Part shown: piece after piece, positions 1 through 11,524 of the stretch
Position numbering within the stretch: position 1 is the stretch's first letter
Layout of the letters: every line of letters starts with the position of its first letter
DNA from: Serripes groenlandicus
Lineage: Eukaryota > Mollusca > Bivalvia > Cardiida > Cardiidae
Reading direction: 5' to 3'
Length of the DNA stretch: 64,000 nt
Assembly: GCA_031761405.1 (NCBI GenBank)
Contig: JASEVX010000011.1
Location: 65,637,217-65,701,216, forward strand
The notes under the pieces: model-generated
Told to the model about the DNA's origin: nothing
Databases searched by the model: none
Seen by the model: only the letters and a program-made list of their open reading frames with translations
Program-made: the position numbers and the translations under genes

Positions 1-284
1 TCATTCATATATTAATTTGCAAGATTTATAAGACGAATTGTTATATGATACACAGTAACAGAGATTTAATATATATACTTTTTCAATATCTATATTGTCT
101 CAACGGAGTAATAATTACTCAAAAAGTAAGGTAGATATGCATGAAATTTGGCATGTATGTTCCCAAAGGTTTAAAGTGTGCAACCATATACGAAACCGTT
201 TTAATAAGTACGGTTTGTAAATTGTCAATATTTCACCACCCGTGATCCTATTTATTGAAAAAGAGTGTTTACTTGTTTAATTAA
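1..284. other. No gene seen
   Basis: AT-rich sequence with no convincing ORF or repeat beyond the foldback copy that starts at 285. Confidence 0.4.
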
Positions 285-512
285 TTAACCCTTTCCAACC
301 TGCAGACTCATTTTGACGCAATAGCAGCAGACGACCTTTGAAAACTTTGTGGCCAAAGGTGAAATTGGTCATAATGAGCAATTTCTCCTTTGGACACAAT
401 GTTTTCAATTTTATTTAACAATTAAACTCTCATGTTTTGAGATTTTTCATGTTTTTCTCATTATGTTTTCAAAGTCATCTGCTGCAGATTTGTTGTATGT
501 GGGAAAGGGTTG
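285..512 (+). mobile_element. TTAA-flanked foldback element, copy 1
   Basis: Nearly full length. Starts TTAACCCTTTCC and ends GGGAAAGGGTTGA (right TTAA mutated). The core holds the CAGCAGACGAC / GTC(G/A)TCTGCTG sub-terminal pair and a central palindrome around ATTGGTCATAATGAGCAAT. No coding capacity: a piggyBac-type MITE by its TTAA flanks and CCC ends. Confidence 0.75.
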
Positions 513-521
513 ACTTAACAC

Positions 522-611
522 TTAACCACATATAGACGCTTTCTGACGCTTCTGCAGCTTATAATAAGTAATTTCTCCTTTTGCAACTTTGTTTACAACT
601 ATTTTCAATTA
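522..611 (+). mobile_element. Foldback element fragment
   Basis: Left end (TTAACCACATATAGACGC) plus part of the centre (AATTTCTCCTTTTGC); the right half is lost where the next copy begins. Confidence 0.55.
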
Positions 612-734
612 TTAACCCTTTCCCTCATATAGACGCTTCTGATGCCTCTGCAGCAGATGGCTTTTTGAAAACATTGTGACAAAATATGTTCAAAGTCGTC
701 TGCTGCAGAATTGTCGTATGAGGGAAAGGGTTAA
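612..734 (+). mobile_element. Short internally deleted foldback element
   Basis: Both ends intact with TTAA at 612-615 and 731-734, but only 123 bp long. The central palindrome is deleted so that ACAAAATATGTTCAAAG joins the two CAGCAG/CTGCTG blocks. Confidence 0.75.
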
Positions 735-881
735 AGTTTTATTCACACAGGCTTACCATATTTTTAAGCAGATGATTTAATGTCGTCTGCTGCAGATTTG
801 TTGTATTCGGGAAAGTGTGGATACAATTTTAGTGTCATGCCTGATTCTTTATTCAAAGTCATAGCAATCTGCAGGAGTCTT

Positions 882-982
882 TTAACCCTTTTTAAACATC
901 AAACATCAAATCTGCAGCAGACAACTTTGCAAATATCTAGTCCAAAACATGGAAAGTCTCTATAAATTAAGGAAAGGGTTAA
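882..982 (+). mobile_element. Deleted foldback element between TTAA sites
   Basis: 101 bp with TTAA at 882-885 and 979-982, CTGCAGCAGAC block and AGGAAAGGG end. A detached right-end piece (GTCGTCTGCTGCAGATTTG) lies just before it at 782-800. Confidence 0.6.
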
Positions 983-1046
983 CCTAATTATTGTGGTTCA
1001 TTTTTATACACTTTATCTAATGCTTTTCAAATCACTGCATGAACAT

Positions 1047-1275
1047 TCAACCCTTTCCCACATACAGAAAATCTGCAGCAGACGACTTTGAAAACATATA
1101 GGAAAAGACTAGAAAAATATCCATAAATGAGAGTTTAATTCTCAAATAAAGTTGAAAACATTGTGGCAAAAGGAGAAATTGCTCATTATGAGCATTTTAT
1201 ACTTTCACCACAATGTTTTCAAAAGTCGTCTGCTGCAGAGTTGTCAGAACATGTCTGTATGTGGGAAAGGGTTAA
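1047..1275 (-). mobile_element. Foldback element, full-length copy
   Basis: Ends CCCTTTCCCACATACAG and TATGTGGGAAAGGG, right flank TTAA (left TCAA). The central palindrome lies in the second half, so it is in the opposite orientation to copy 1. Confidence 0.75.
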
Positions 1276-1350
1276 GAGTTGAGCATGGCTTATTTCATAT
1301 CACTGCATGCATATCTGAGTAATGTTCCAGGAAAACCAGCCTTACCGTAA

Positions 1351-1627
1351 TTTACACTTTCCCACATACAGATTTCTGATGAAAGTTTATGATTAACCTT
1401 TTACCCTTTTGCAGATGCAATTTTTTGGCATTTGCAGCAGAACTCTTTTGAAAACATTGTGACAAAATGAGAAATTGCTCATGATGAGCAATAATATTTC
1501 ACTTTTGGTCAAAATGTTTTTAACTCTGTTCAATAATATAACTTCCTTTATGGAGATTGTCTATATTTGTGCATAGATGTTTACAAAGTCGTCTGCTGCA
1601 GATTTGTTGTATGTGGGTAATGGTTAT
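1351..1627 (+). mobile_element. Diverged foldback element
   Basis: Has CTTTCCCACATACAG at the left, GCAGCAGA followed by AACATTGTGACAAAATGAG, a central GCTCATGATGAGCAAT palindrome, and a right end GTCGTCTGCTGCAGATTTGT followed by TATGTGGG. No intact TTAA pair. Confidence 0.6.
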
Positions 1628-2076
1628 TTATTTTCTTACTTCCATATACTAACAAATGGTGACTTGTGCAAGAGCATAGGGTATATTATTATTTTTGTGT
1701 TTTATATTATACATGTAATATCTTCTTTTCTTACCAATAAAGTTTCATTTTTGTAAATATTTAACTGTTTAAGTGATATGATATTACAATTTCTGTCTGC
1801 TTTAGAAAGATTTGATTAAATTCTCAATTGTCTACAATGTTTTAAAGTTATGTATTGCTTAGGCCATAAACATTGTCTTTGTTAGGGTAAGGTTTGTACT
1901 TAATTATATATTATAAGAAGTTGTTTTTAAATAAGCTCAGTTTCTGTTGAAGTAATGAAGGAAAATAATACAAGCATACTAGTATACTTTGTCTGTACAT
2001 ATTTGTAAAGTATTATGATAAATTGATTATATGTTCATGTAGTGGCTTTGTTTGCTATTAGATGTAGATCTACGTT
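1628..2076. other. No gene seen
   Basis: AT-rich unique-looking sequence; nothing recognisable apart from a foldback fragment that starts at 2077. Confidence 0.4.
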
Positions 2077-2145
2077 TGCCACAATGTCTTCAAAAGACGT
2101 CTGCCACAGAGGCGTCTGAAAGCATCTTTATAAAGAAAAGAGTAA
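2077..2145. mobile_element. Foldback element fragment
   Basis: Right half only: GCCACAATGTCTTCAAAAG, GTCTGCCACAGAGGCGTCTG, AAGCATC. Confidence 0.5.
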
Positions 2146-2158
2146 AGGCAAAGATCTC

Positions 2159-2386
2159 TTAACCTTTTCCGACATACAGACGCTTTCTGACGCCTGCTGC
2201 AGACGACTATTGAAATCATTGTGGCAAACAGAGAAATTGCTCATCATGTGCACTTTCTCAATTTGCCTAAAATGATTTCAACTCTATTCAATAATCAGAC
2301 CATCAATAATGGAGATCTTCTACATTTTATATTTGATCATTTCAAAGTCGTCTGCTGCTGCCGTATTGTATGTGTAGAAGGGTTAA
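2159..2386 (+). mobile_element. Foldback element of a head-to-tail pair, first copy
   Basis: TTAA at 2159-2162 and 2383-2386, full length. Its right TTAA is also the left TTAA of the next copy. Confidence 0.75.
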
Positions 2387-2611
2387 CCCTTTCCCTCATA
2401 TAGACACTTTCTGACGCCTCTGCAGCAGACAGCTTTTTGGAAACATAGTGACAAAAGAAGAAATTGCTCAAAACGAGCAATTTCTACTTTTGACACAATG
2501 TTTTCCACTTTTAGTCATGGGATATCCATCCAATTATAGAGATTTTTCTACTTTTTGACATGATATGTTCAGTTGTCTGCTGCAGAATTGTCGTATGAGG
2601 GAAAGGGTTAA
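2383..2611 (+). mobile_element. Foldback element of a head-to-tail pair, second copy
   Basis: TTAA at 2383-2386 and 2608-2611, ends CCCTTTCCCTCATATAG / TATGAGGGAAAGGG, intact centre GCTCAAAACGAGCAATTTC. Belongs to the CTCATA-type subfamily, together with the copies at 612, 6291 and 37350. Confidence 0.8.
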
Positions 2612-2742
2612 TCTTATTGTGACCGCTGTCAAACTGCATGAGTAGTGCAAACAGCCAATCTAAGATTATTTTTGACTACGGTAAAATAAAGATTGATGTG
2701 TAAATCTATTTTATCTGATCCAAATGCACTAAAATTGTCAAA

Positions 2743-2953
2743 AAATTTCCCATTTGCAGACGCATGCATTTTTCAGACTACTTTTGAAAGTATTGTGGCA
2801 AATGGATAAATTGCTCATGATGAACAATTTCTCCATTTGCCACAATGTATTAATCTCTATGTAGTGATTTTACTCTCATTTCTAGAAACGTTCATATTTT
2901 GACCAAGATGTTTTTAAAGTCGTCTTCTGAAGATGTATTGTATGGGAGAAAGA
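2743..2953 (+). mobile_element. Diverged foldback element left of the 52 bp array
   Basis: Central palindrome (GGCAAATGGATAAATTGCTC and its complement) is well kept; ends are eroded (TTTCCCATTTGCAGACGC, TGTATGGGAGAAAG). Confidence 0.6.
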
Positions 2954-3173
2954 ATGCTGTGAAGTTGCTTGGGAGAAAGAGTGCTGTGAAGATGCTTAGG
3001 TCAATCTGGATCCACACTGGTCACAAATGTTCTAAGATTGGTTTTCCTGCTGTCTGGTTAAAATATAATTGTGTCACTTTAATCTTTGCAGCCCCCTAGA
3101 GCCATTTTGAACTTTGTTGTAAAATATCATCCAGAAAGGCAGAAAGAGCTCCGCCCACATCATGACTCCTCTA

Positions 3174-5296
3174 CATTTACCATCAATGTAGCTTTAAATA
3201 CGCCACACGAGGACTATGAGGTAAATATAACTTTATATACTCCTCATGAGGACTGTGAGGTAAATAAAGTACCATCAATATAGCTTCAAATACTCCTCAC
3301 TAGGACTATGAGGTAAATATAGTACCATCAATTTAGCTTTAAATACTCCATACAAAGACTGAGGTAAATATAGTACCATCAATGTAGCTTTAAATACTCC
3401 TCACACAGACTATGATGTAAATATAGTACCATCAATATAGCTTTAAATACTCCACACAAAGACTGAGGTAAAAATAGCACCATCAATATAGCTTCAAATA
3501 CTCCTCACTAGGACTATGAGGTAAATATAGTACCATCAATTTAGCTTTAAATACTCCACACAAAGACTGAGGTAAATATAGTACCATCAATGTAGCTTTA
3601 AATACTCCTCACACAGACTATGATGTAAATATAGTACCATCAATATATAATAGCTTTAAATACTCCACACAAAGACTGAGGTAAATATAGTACCATCAAT
3701 ATAGCTTAAAATACTCCACACAAAGACTGAGGTAAATATAGTACCATCAATATAGCTTTAAATACTCCACACACAGACTGAGGTAAATATAGTACCATCA
3801 ATATAGCTTTAAATACTCCTCACACAGACTATGATGTAAATATAGCACCATCAATATAGCTTTAAATACTCCTCACACAGACTATGATGTAAATATAGTA
3901 CCATCAATATAGCTTTAAATACTCCACACACAGACTATGATGTAAATATAGTACCATCAATATAGCTTTAAATACTCCTCACACAGACTATGATGTAAAT
4001 ATAGCACCATCAATATAGCTTTAAATACTCCTCACACAGACTATGATGTAAATATAGTACCATCAATTTAGCTTTAAATACTCCATACAAAGACTGAGTT
4101 AAATATAGTACCATCAATATAGCTTTAAATACTCCTCACACAGACTATGATGTAAATATAGCACCATCAATATAGCTTTAAATACTCCACACACAGACTA
4201 TGATGTAAATATAGTACCATCAATATAGCTTTAAATACTCCATACAAAGACTGAGGTAAATATAGTACCATCAATATAGCTGTAAATACTCCACACAAAG
4301 ACTGATGTAAATATAGTACCATCAATATAGCTTTAAATACTCCACACACAGACTATGATGTAAATATAGTACCATCAATATAGCTTTAAATACTCCATAC
4401 AAAGACTGAGGTAAATATAGTACCATCAATATAGCTTCAAATACTCCATACAAAGACTGAGGTAAATATAGTACCATCAATATAGCTTTAAATACTCCTC
4501 ACACAGACTATGATGTAAATATAGCACCATCAATATAGCTTTAAATACTCCACACACAGACTATGATATCAATATAGTACCATCAATATAGCTTTAAATA
4601 CTCCACACAAAGACTGAGGTAAATATAGCACCATCAATGTAGCTTTAAATACTCCACACAAAGACTGAGGTAAATATAGTACCATCAATGTAGCTTTAAA
4701 TACTCCACACAAAGACTGAGGTAAATATAGTACCATCAATATAGCTTTAAATACTCCACACAAAGACTAAGGTAAATATAGTACCATCAATATAGCTGTA
4801 AATACTCCACACAAAGACTGATGTAAATATAGTACCATCAATATAGCTTTAAATACTCCACACACAGACTATGATGTAAATATAGTACCATTAATATAGC
4901 TTTAAATACTCCATACAAAGACTGAGGTAAATATAGTACCATCAATATAGCTTCAAATACTCCATACAAAGACTGAGGTAAATATAGTACCATCAATATA
5001 GCTTTAAATACTCCTCACACAGACTATGATGTAAATATAGCACCATCAATATAGCTTTAAATACTCCACACACAGACTATGATATCAATATAGTACCATC
5101 AATATAGCTTTAAATACTCCACACAAAGACTGAGGTAAATATAGCACCATCAATGTAGCTTTAAATACTCCACACAAAGACTGAGGTAAATATAGTACCA
5201 TCAATGTAGCTTTAAATACTCCACACAAAGACTGAGGTAAATATAGTACCATCAATATAGCTTTTAATACTCCACACAAAGACTAAGGTAAATATA
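3174..5296 (+). repeat. Tandem array of a 51-54 bp unit, about 41 copies
   Basis: Units read GTAAATATAGTACCATCAAT / ATAGCTTTAAATACTCC then CACACAAAGACTGAG (51 bp) or TCACACAGACTATGAT (53 bp). The two variants alternate in blocks. A 516 bp higher-order repeat is visible: the block around 4561-4770 recurs around 5077-5286, including the rare GATATCAATATAG variant. Minus-strand ORFs here are only open because the 51 bp form is a multiple of three. Confidence 0.95.
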
Positions 5297-5385
5297 TGAT
5301 GAACACTTTTTCCTTAGGAAACAATGTTTCCAAAAGTCATCTGCAGCAGATGCATAAAAGCATATACAAGTGGGAAAATGTATAA
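5297..5385 (+). mobile_element. Foldback element right half abutting the 52 bp array
   Basis: Immediately after the last array unit the sequence runs into ATGATGAACACTTTTTCC, AACAATGTTTCCAAAAGTC, ATCTGCAGCAGATGC and GTGGGAAAATG, the right half of the family. The left half is missing. Confidence 0.55.
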
Positions 5386-6290
5386 CATTGTAGAAAAAGG
5401 AAAAACTATTCATATTGATTAATTTCTTTATTTCTCTCAATGTTTTTGACTATTAGTCTGTTTGAACCGTCTGGGACTATGATTTTCCAAGGATATCTAA
5501 TTAAAGCTTTAGATAAGGGGTGTATTGCATGTTCTAAAATCCTTATTTGACCCTCTAACTCTATGTTACTTAGAAGATTCTTTTGCATACCCACATCATA
5601 GGGTTTGGTTGGATAATAAGAGAGATATTTTAGGGAAAAGAGATGTAAACCCCTTCTTATCTTGACTTTATCATTTGAACAGGGTGGAGGTTGCCGATTT
5701 CTGCGATATAACTGCAGTGTAACAGATTCCCGTAAAGGATGGATGATAATGCACCCTGGGAGATTAACCCACTATCACGAGGGTTTACCCACCACTGCTG
5801 GTACCCGATACATAATGGTTTCCTTTGTTGACCCATAGAATGGATCCCTGTTCAACAGGATTTTGTGATGAATTCTTGTGATATGAAAGTATTAGAAACA
5901 TGGGCTTTAATGCAATATGCTCTTAATGTTTAATGGCTTGTAATGGCAATAACAGATCTTTGAAAGAATGATTTTATAGATTATATTTAAAAAACTATCT
6001 TTTAGGGACTTTTTTAGATTGGGAAGGAAATTGTTTCCACTTTGTCAAACTGTTTGCATACTGATATTTCCTTTGTAAGGCTAATACTTCTGTACAGATA
6101 TTGATATTTCCCTTATAGTAGTGACCTTTCTACTCCAATTTAGCAGATGAATTTTTTTACAAACATTGTATGAAAAGAAGTTGCCCAAGCTAAGCTATTT
6201 CTCCTGTTCCCACAATGTTTCAACTCTATCCCAAACATAATTCATGCTTTCCAGATGCTTTAAGACAGAAGACTATATAGAAAAGATTAT
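5386..6290. other. No gene seen
   Basis: Unassigned sequence; weak foldback traces near 5390-5450 and 6140-6220 (AAACATTGTATGAAAAG, CTCCTGTTCCCACAATG). No ORF with gene-like features. Confidence 0.35.
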
Positions 6291-6503
6291 TTAACCCTTT
6301 CCCTCATAAAGACCCTTTCTGATGCCTCTGCAGCAGACAGCTTTTTGAAAACATAGTGACAAAAGAAGAAATTGCCCAAATCGAGAAATTTCTCCTTTTG
6401 ACACAATGGTTTCCACTTTTAGTCATAGGTTATCCATAGGTTTTTCAACAAAATATGTTCAAAGTCGTCTGCTGCTGAATTGTCTGTTGAGGGAAAGGGT
6501 TAA
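6291..6503 (+). mobile_element. TTAA-flanked foldback element
   Basis: TTAA at 6291-6294 and 6500-6503, CTCATA-type ends, small deletion before the right sub-terminal block. Confidence 0.75.
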
Positions 6504-6506
6504 AGT

Positions 6507-6593
6507 GGAAAACATTGTGGTAAAAGGAGAAATTGCTCATGTTTTCAAAAGTTGTCTGCGTTAGAAAGTGTCTATAGGTGGGAAAGATTAAGG
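6507..6593 (+). mobile_element. Foldback element fragment
   Basis: GAAAACATTGTGGTAAAAGG, then a deleted centre joined to TTTTCAAAAGTTGTCTGCG and TAGGTGGGAAAG. Confidence 0.5.
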
Positions 6594-6715
6594 CAGAATA
6601 CTATATAGAAAAGATTATTTAAGGTTAAGGGTTTAAGGTATTAGGTGTTTTTACCATGATGTTCATATTTGCCATAGAATCCTGCCCAAATACTGTATGT
6701 TTCTTAATTCTTTCC

Positions 6716-6960
6716 TTAACCCTTTTTGACATACAACAAATCATGTTAACTACTAGGCAAATCACAAATCTTGTTAACAACTAGGCTAAAACATGAAAAA
6801 CCTCTATAAACAAAGTATAGTTACTAAATAATAGAACTGAAAACATTGTGGCAAAAGGAGAAATTGCCAATTATGAGCAATTTCTTCTTTTGCAACAATA
6901 TTTTCAAAAGTCTTCTCATTCAGATGCATTAATTTGCGTCTATAGGTAGAAAAGGGTTAA
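6716..6960 (-). mobile_element. TTAA-flanked foldback element left of the 44 bp array
   Basis: TTAA at 6716-6719 and 6957-6960; CCCTTTTTGACATACAACAA at the left, palindromic centre in the second half, AGAAAAGGG at the right. Ends about 65 bp before the 44 bp array. Confidence 0.7.
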
Positions 6961-7022
6961 GATTAGAATTAGATATCTTGGGATAAACCTTTGATTGGTT
7001 TTCCTTCAGCAATCTTTATATC

Positions 7023-8088
7023 ATATTGTATCCTCATTCTGCCATGTTATATTGTGGTTGGGGTTTATTTTGTATCCTCATTCTGCCATGTTATATTGTG
7101 GTTGGGGTTAATATTGTATCCTCATTATGCCATGTCATATTGTGGTTGGGGTTTATATTGTATCCTCATTCTGCCATGTCTTTTTGTCATCTGGGTTTAT
7201 TTTGTATCCTCATTCTGCCATGTCATATTGTGGTCTGGGTTTATTTTGTATCCTCATTCTGCCATGTTATATTGTGGTCTGGGTTTATATTGTATCCTCA
7301 TTATGCCATGTCATATTGAGGTTGGGGATTATTTGGTATCCTCATTCTGCCATGTCATATTGTGGTCTGGGTTTATTTTGTATCCTCATTCTGCCATATT
7401 ATATTGTGGTCTGGGTTTATATTGTATCCTCATTCTGCCATGTCATATTGTGGTCTGGGTTTATATTGTATCCTCATTATGCCATGTCATATTGTGGTCT
7501 GGGTTTATTTTGTATCCTCATTATGCCATGTCATATTGTGGTCTGGGTTTATTTTGTATCCTCATTATGCCATGTCATATTGTGGTCTGGGTTTATTTTG
7601 TATCCTCATTCTGCCATGTTATATTGTGGTCTGGGTTTATATTGTATCCTCATTCTGCCATGTCATATTGTGGTCTGGGTTTATATTGTATCCTCATTAT
7701 GCCATGTCATATTGTGGTCTGGGTTTATTTTGTATCCTCATTCTGCCATGTCATATTGTGGTCTGGGTTTATTTTGTATCCTCATTATGCCATGTCATAT
7801 TGTGGTCTGGGTTTATTTTGTATCCTCATTATGCCATGTTATATTGTGGTCTGGGTTTATTTTGTATCCTCATTCTGCCATGTTATATTGTGGTCTGGGT
7901 TTATATTGTATCCTCATTCTGCCATGTCATATTGTGGTCTGGGTTTATATTGTATCCTCATTATGCCATGTCATATTGTGGTCTGGGTTTATTTTGTATC
8001 CTCATTCTGCCATGTTATATTGTGGTCTGGGTTTATTTTGTATCCTCATTCTGCCATGTCATATTGTGGTTGGGGTTTATTTTGTTTT
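7023..8088 (+). repeat. Tandem array of a 44 bp unit, about 24 copies
   Basis: Unit TGTATCCTCATTCTGCCATG then TCATATTGTGGTCTGGGTTTAT, strict 44 bp spacing (for example 7027 to 7071). The unit has no stop in any forward phase, and 44 is not a multiple of three, so all three + frames are open for 250-390 codons of hydrophobic peptide. No start context, splice site or flanking exon supports coding. Confidence 0.95.
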
Positions 8089-8192
8089 TATCAAACCTTT
8101 TTACTGAGCTTTTTTAATCAAACATTTGGGAAAGGGGTAAAGATTTTCATACCATTTGTACCATAACTTTATATTTGTGATTTTACATGTAT

Positions 8193-8374
8193 GATCCTTT
8201 CCCACAATAAACCAACCTGCAGCAGATCATTTCAAAAACCATCAAATCTCTCAAATGAGCGTATTATTAAATTGAGACGGAAACACTGCGTTAAAGTAGA
8301 ATTTATTCATTATGAGCAATTTGTCCATCTGCCACATTGTTTTTCAAAATGGGTCTGCAAGTGGGAAAGGGTTT
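8193..8374 (+). mobile_element. Foldback element right of the 44 bp array
   Basis: CCTTTCCCACAATAAACC, CTGCAGCAGATCATTTC, CATTATGAGCAATTTG and GTGGGAAAGGGTTT; eroded and shortened. Confidence 0.6.
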
Positions 8375-8603
8375 ATGTTCACAGTTAACTTGATTTGCCA
8401 TGTATTTCTATATGATTTGTCTACTTTGAAAGTATCTGATGGAAAAGAGGAGCAATGTCTCTTCTTTTTTGTTCACGATACTTGTATAAATCATCTTTGG
8501 CAAAGATGACAAAGGGTGTCTATATGAAGGAAAACATAATCCAAGTTTTTCTTTTGGTCAAAAGGTTTTATGCAAGTCCAGTGGAGTCAAATATGCCTCA
8601 GAC

Positions 8604-8846
8604 TTGTTTATCACATACAAAAAATCTGCAGCAGACGACTATGAAAATATGTTGTCGAAAAAATGGAAAATCTCTATAATCAAAAGTGGAACACATTGTG
8701 GCATTTTATTGTTAGATAAAGTTCAAAACATTGTGGCCAAAGGAGAAATTGCTCATCATGAGCACTTTCACCTTTGCCCACAATGTTTTCAAAAGTCGTC
8801 TGCTGCTATTGCGTCAAAATGCATCTGCAGTAGTGAAAGGGGTTAA
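8604..8846 (-). mobile_element. Foldback element, near full length
   Basis: CACATACAAAAAATCTGCAG at the left, centre GCCAAAGGAGAAATTGCTC / GAGCACTTTCACCTTTGCCC, GTCGTCTGCTGCTATTGCG and GGGGTTAA at the right. Confidence 0.7.
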
Positions 8847-9009
8847 ACTTGAGATGCATTAAGACCTCAAATTGCCCAAATACTGCTCATATGTATCTGG
8901 AGGAAGTCTGAAATCCATTTTGTTTTTATCAGATTATGTAACATAATCATACAATTGCATGCCTTTAATATTTTATGTTTTAAAATCATTTTACAATAAC
9001 ACATACTTA

Positions 9010-10020
9010 CTTTTAGGTTTGCCTGAGCACATAGTGCGGGGTGAGCTGTTGTGATCACTCACCATCCAGCAGCGGTGTCGTCCTTGGTCGTCTGACCCTT
9101 CATCTTTCCCTACAAACAACTTCTCCTACTAAACCGCTTGGCCAATTTTGATGAAACTTTACAGGGATGTTCATTTGGTGGTGCCTTTTCAAATTTGTTC
9201 AAAGAAATTAATTCCATTGAGAGCTCTGGTTTCCATTGCAACTGAAAAGAACAATCTTCTTGACAAGAACTGTAAAGCCTAGAGCTTATATATTTGGTGA
9301 GTAGCATTGTCTTGTGGTCCTCTACCAAGACTTCATATTATGCCCCTACGGTCAAAATTGACGCCACCTTAGAGTTGACCTGTTTTACATAGAAATATAT
9401 AGGGAAAAAGTTTGAAAAACTTCTTGTCTGAAACCGAGTCCTATATATTGGAAAAAAGTTTGAAAAACTTCTTGTCTGAAACCGAAAGGCCTCTAGCTGA
9501 GATATTTTGTGTGTAGCATTGTCAAGTGGTCCTCTACCAAGATTGTTCAAATTATGCCCCATGGGTCAAAATTGACCCCACCCCAGGGGTCACCTGTTTG
9601 ACATAGAGACATATAAAGAAAAACTTTGATCATTTTCTTGTCTGAAATCGAAAGGCCTAGAGCTTAGATATTTGATATGTAGCGTTTTTAGTTGTCTTCT
9701 TACAAGATTGTTCAAATTATGCCCTTGTCAAAATTGGCCCCCACCCCTGGGGTCAATGTTTTACATAGATAGATATAGGAAAAACTTTGAAAATCTTCTT
9801 ATCTGAAACCGAGCTAACAGTTTCCTCAAATCATATTAATTTGACAAAAGACAAACAACATTGGTTAGGTTATTTCGCCTGGTGGCAAGTGAAGCTATAC
9901 TGGGAATTTTGCCTCTTGTATTAGGTTACCTGACCGCAAAATGAGTGACTGTAGTTGGCATTACATTACAAATTATATTGCATAAATCTGGTGAGCGATT
10001 CAGGGCCTACCCTCTTGGTT
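9010..10020 (+). repeat. Long dispersed repeat of the CTGAGCAC type, diverged copy
   Basis: Opens GCCTGAGCACATAGTGCGG.. GTGAGCTGTTGTGATCAC, has internal approximately 185 bp sub-repeats (the AGCTTATATATTTG / GTAGCATTGTC / CAAATTATGCCCC block recurs around 9300, 9500 and 9680), and closes GTGAGCGATTCAGGGCC followed by CCTCTTG. This layout is known from non-coding bivalve repeats; autonomous partner unknown. Confidence 0.6.
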
Positions 10021-10235
10021 TGTTTTAATCTCATATTCTACAAAATCTCATTTTAACAATAATCTCATTGTGAATATTACATGAATGATCATCTCATGTT
10101 GTTTTATGACTTCTATGGTGCTAATGATTATTGTAAACTAGATGTAGAAATTGATGCCATTTGTTCTTTGTTAAAAATACCCTTGGTGATAAATGATAAG
10201 CCTTATTATACATTTGGTATAATTACTGAAAATAA

Positions 10236-10358
10236 TTGAAAACATTGTGGCAAACGGAGAAATTGCTAATTTTGAGCAATTTCTCTGTTTGCCACAATGT
10301 TTTCAAGAGTCGTTTGCTGCATATGCTTCAAAATGCGTCCATAGGTTGGAAGGGTTAA
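10236..10358. mobile_element. Half foldback element (central hairpin plus right end)
   Basis: Perfect-looking hairpin AACATTGTGGCAAACGGAGA / its complement about TAATTTTGAG, right end AGGGTTAA at 10351-10358; no left end. Confidence 0.6.
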
Positions 10359-10414
10359 GGGAATGTTGTATAAGGTTGTATTTTAATTGTATAGCTGATA
10401 TGATATTTGTTAAG

Positions 10415-10500
10415 TTGAAAACAATATGAGAAGAGGAATTCCTTTTGAGCAATTCCTCCTTATCCAACAATGATTGCAACAGTTGCTAACTGCAGATGCC
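10415..10500. mobile_element. Eroded foldback centre
   Basis: GAAAACAATATGAGAAGAGG and AGCAATTCCTCCTTATCC then AACTGCAGATGCCTC; strongly decayed. Confidence 0.4.
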
Positions 10501-10527
10501 TCTATGTTACCTTTATCTGGAATTGGG

Positions 10528-10749
10528 TTAACCCTTTATCTCATACGATAATTCTGCAGCAGACGACTTTGAACATATTTTGTCAAAAAGTAGAAAATCT
10601 CTATAATTGAATGGATAACCTATGACTAAAAGTGGAAAACATTGTGGCAAAAGGCGAAATTGCTCATTTGAGCAATTTCTTCTTTTGTCACTATGTTTTC
10701 AAAAAGTCGTCTGCTGCAGAGGCGTCAGAAAGCGTATATATGTGGTTAA
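10528..10749 (-). mobile_element. TTAA-flanked foldback element
   Basis: TTAA at 10528-10531 and 10746-10749, CTCATA-type left end, palindromic centre in the second half, GCAGAGGCGTCAGAAAGCG right block. Confidence 0.75.
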
Positions 10750-10824
10750 GTATGTATGAAAAGTGCCATAATATTAATGTCTATAAATTTAATATTTCTG
10801 ATGTGATTATTCTTTATACTGTAT

Positions 10825-11062
10825 TTAACCCTTTCCCACGTACAACAAATCTGCAGCAGACGACTTTGAAAACATACAGTCAAAATATAAAAAAAATCTC
10901 TATAAATGAAAGTTTAACCATTGATATGAATTGAAAGTACATGTATTGAGGCAAAATGTGAAGTTTGCTCATTATGAACAATTTCACCTTTTGCCACAAT
11001 GTTTTTTAAAAGTTGTATGCTTCAGAGGTATCAGAAAGCTTCTGGATGTACAAAAGGGTTAA
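10825..11062 (-). mobile_element. TTAA-flanked foldback element
   Basis: TTAA at 10825-10828 and 11059-11062; left end CCCTTTCCCACGTACAACAA, the version closest to the satellite monomers further downstream. Confidence 0.75.
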
Positions 11063-11284
11063 CCCTCTTCAGAGATTTAAATGATGTTTAACATCCTGAG
11101 ATCTGATCGCTTTTGAAAATGTTATTGAAAATAGAACAAAGTGGCAATTCATAAGCTTTTTCATTTCATACAATATTTTCTCATGTGTTCGCCTATCCTT
11201 CTTTTTCAGTATATTCTGGGAAGTTTTAAGCATGGATTAGAGTCTTAATTGTTTATCTATCGTGGTTTATTTGCTTTGAAAATA

Positions 11285-11425
11285 TGTGAGGAACATTTGA
11301 AGTTAAGTTCTGAAACATAGTTGAAAAAAAAATGTAGGAAAAAGAAGAAATTGCTTGTTCTGAGAAAACCTCTTTTTTTTTCCCATAACATTTTTGAATA
11401 TTAGGAAAATGTTAAATTATCAGAA
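11285..11425. mobile_element. Decayed foldback element
   Basis: Only the centre is recognisable: GAAGAAATTGCTTGTTCTGAG and CCTCTTTTTTTTTCCC then AACATTTTTGAA. Confidence 0.35.
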
Positions 11426-11524
11426 TGAAAACAGGAGTTTTATAAAGACAAAGGTCTACTTCCAATAAATGTATATTTTTTGTGCCAAAGTAGTGTTAGT
11501 AGATAGTAGTTTTAGCTTCTCTTT

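Noticed and set aside
4167..5279. Short minus-strand frames with [18 protein letters not shown] repeats
   Set aside because: Products of the 51 bp array unit, broken wherever 53 bp units occur.
6991..8166. 391-, 326- and 251-codon + strand frames
   Set aside because: All three phases of a 44 bp tandem repeat are open simultaneously; no evidence for selection on one of them.
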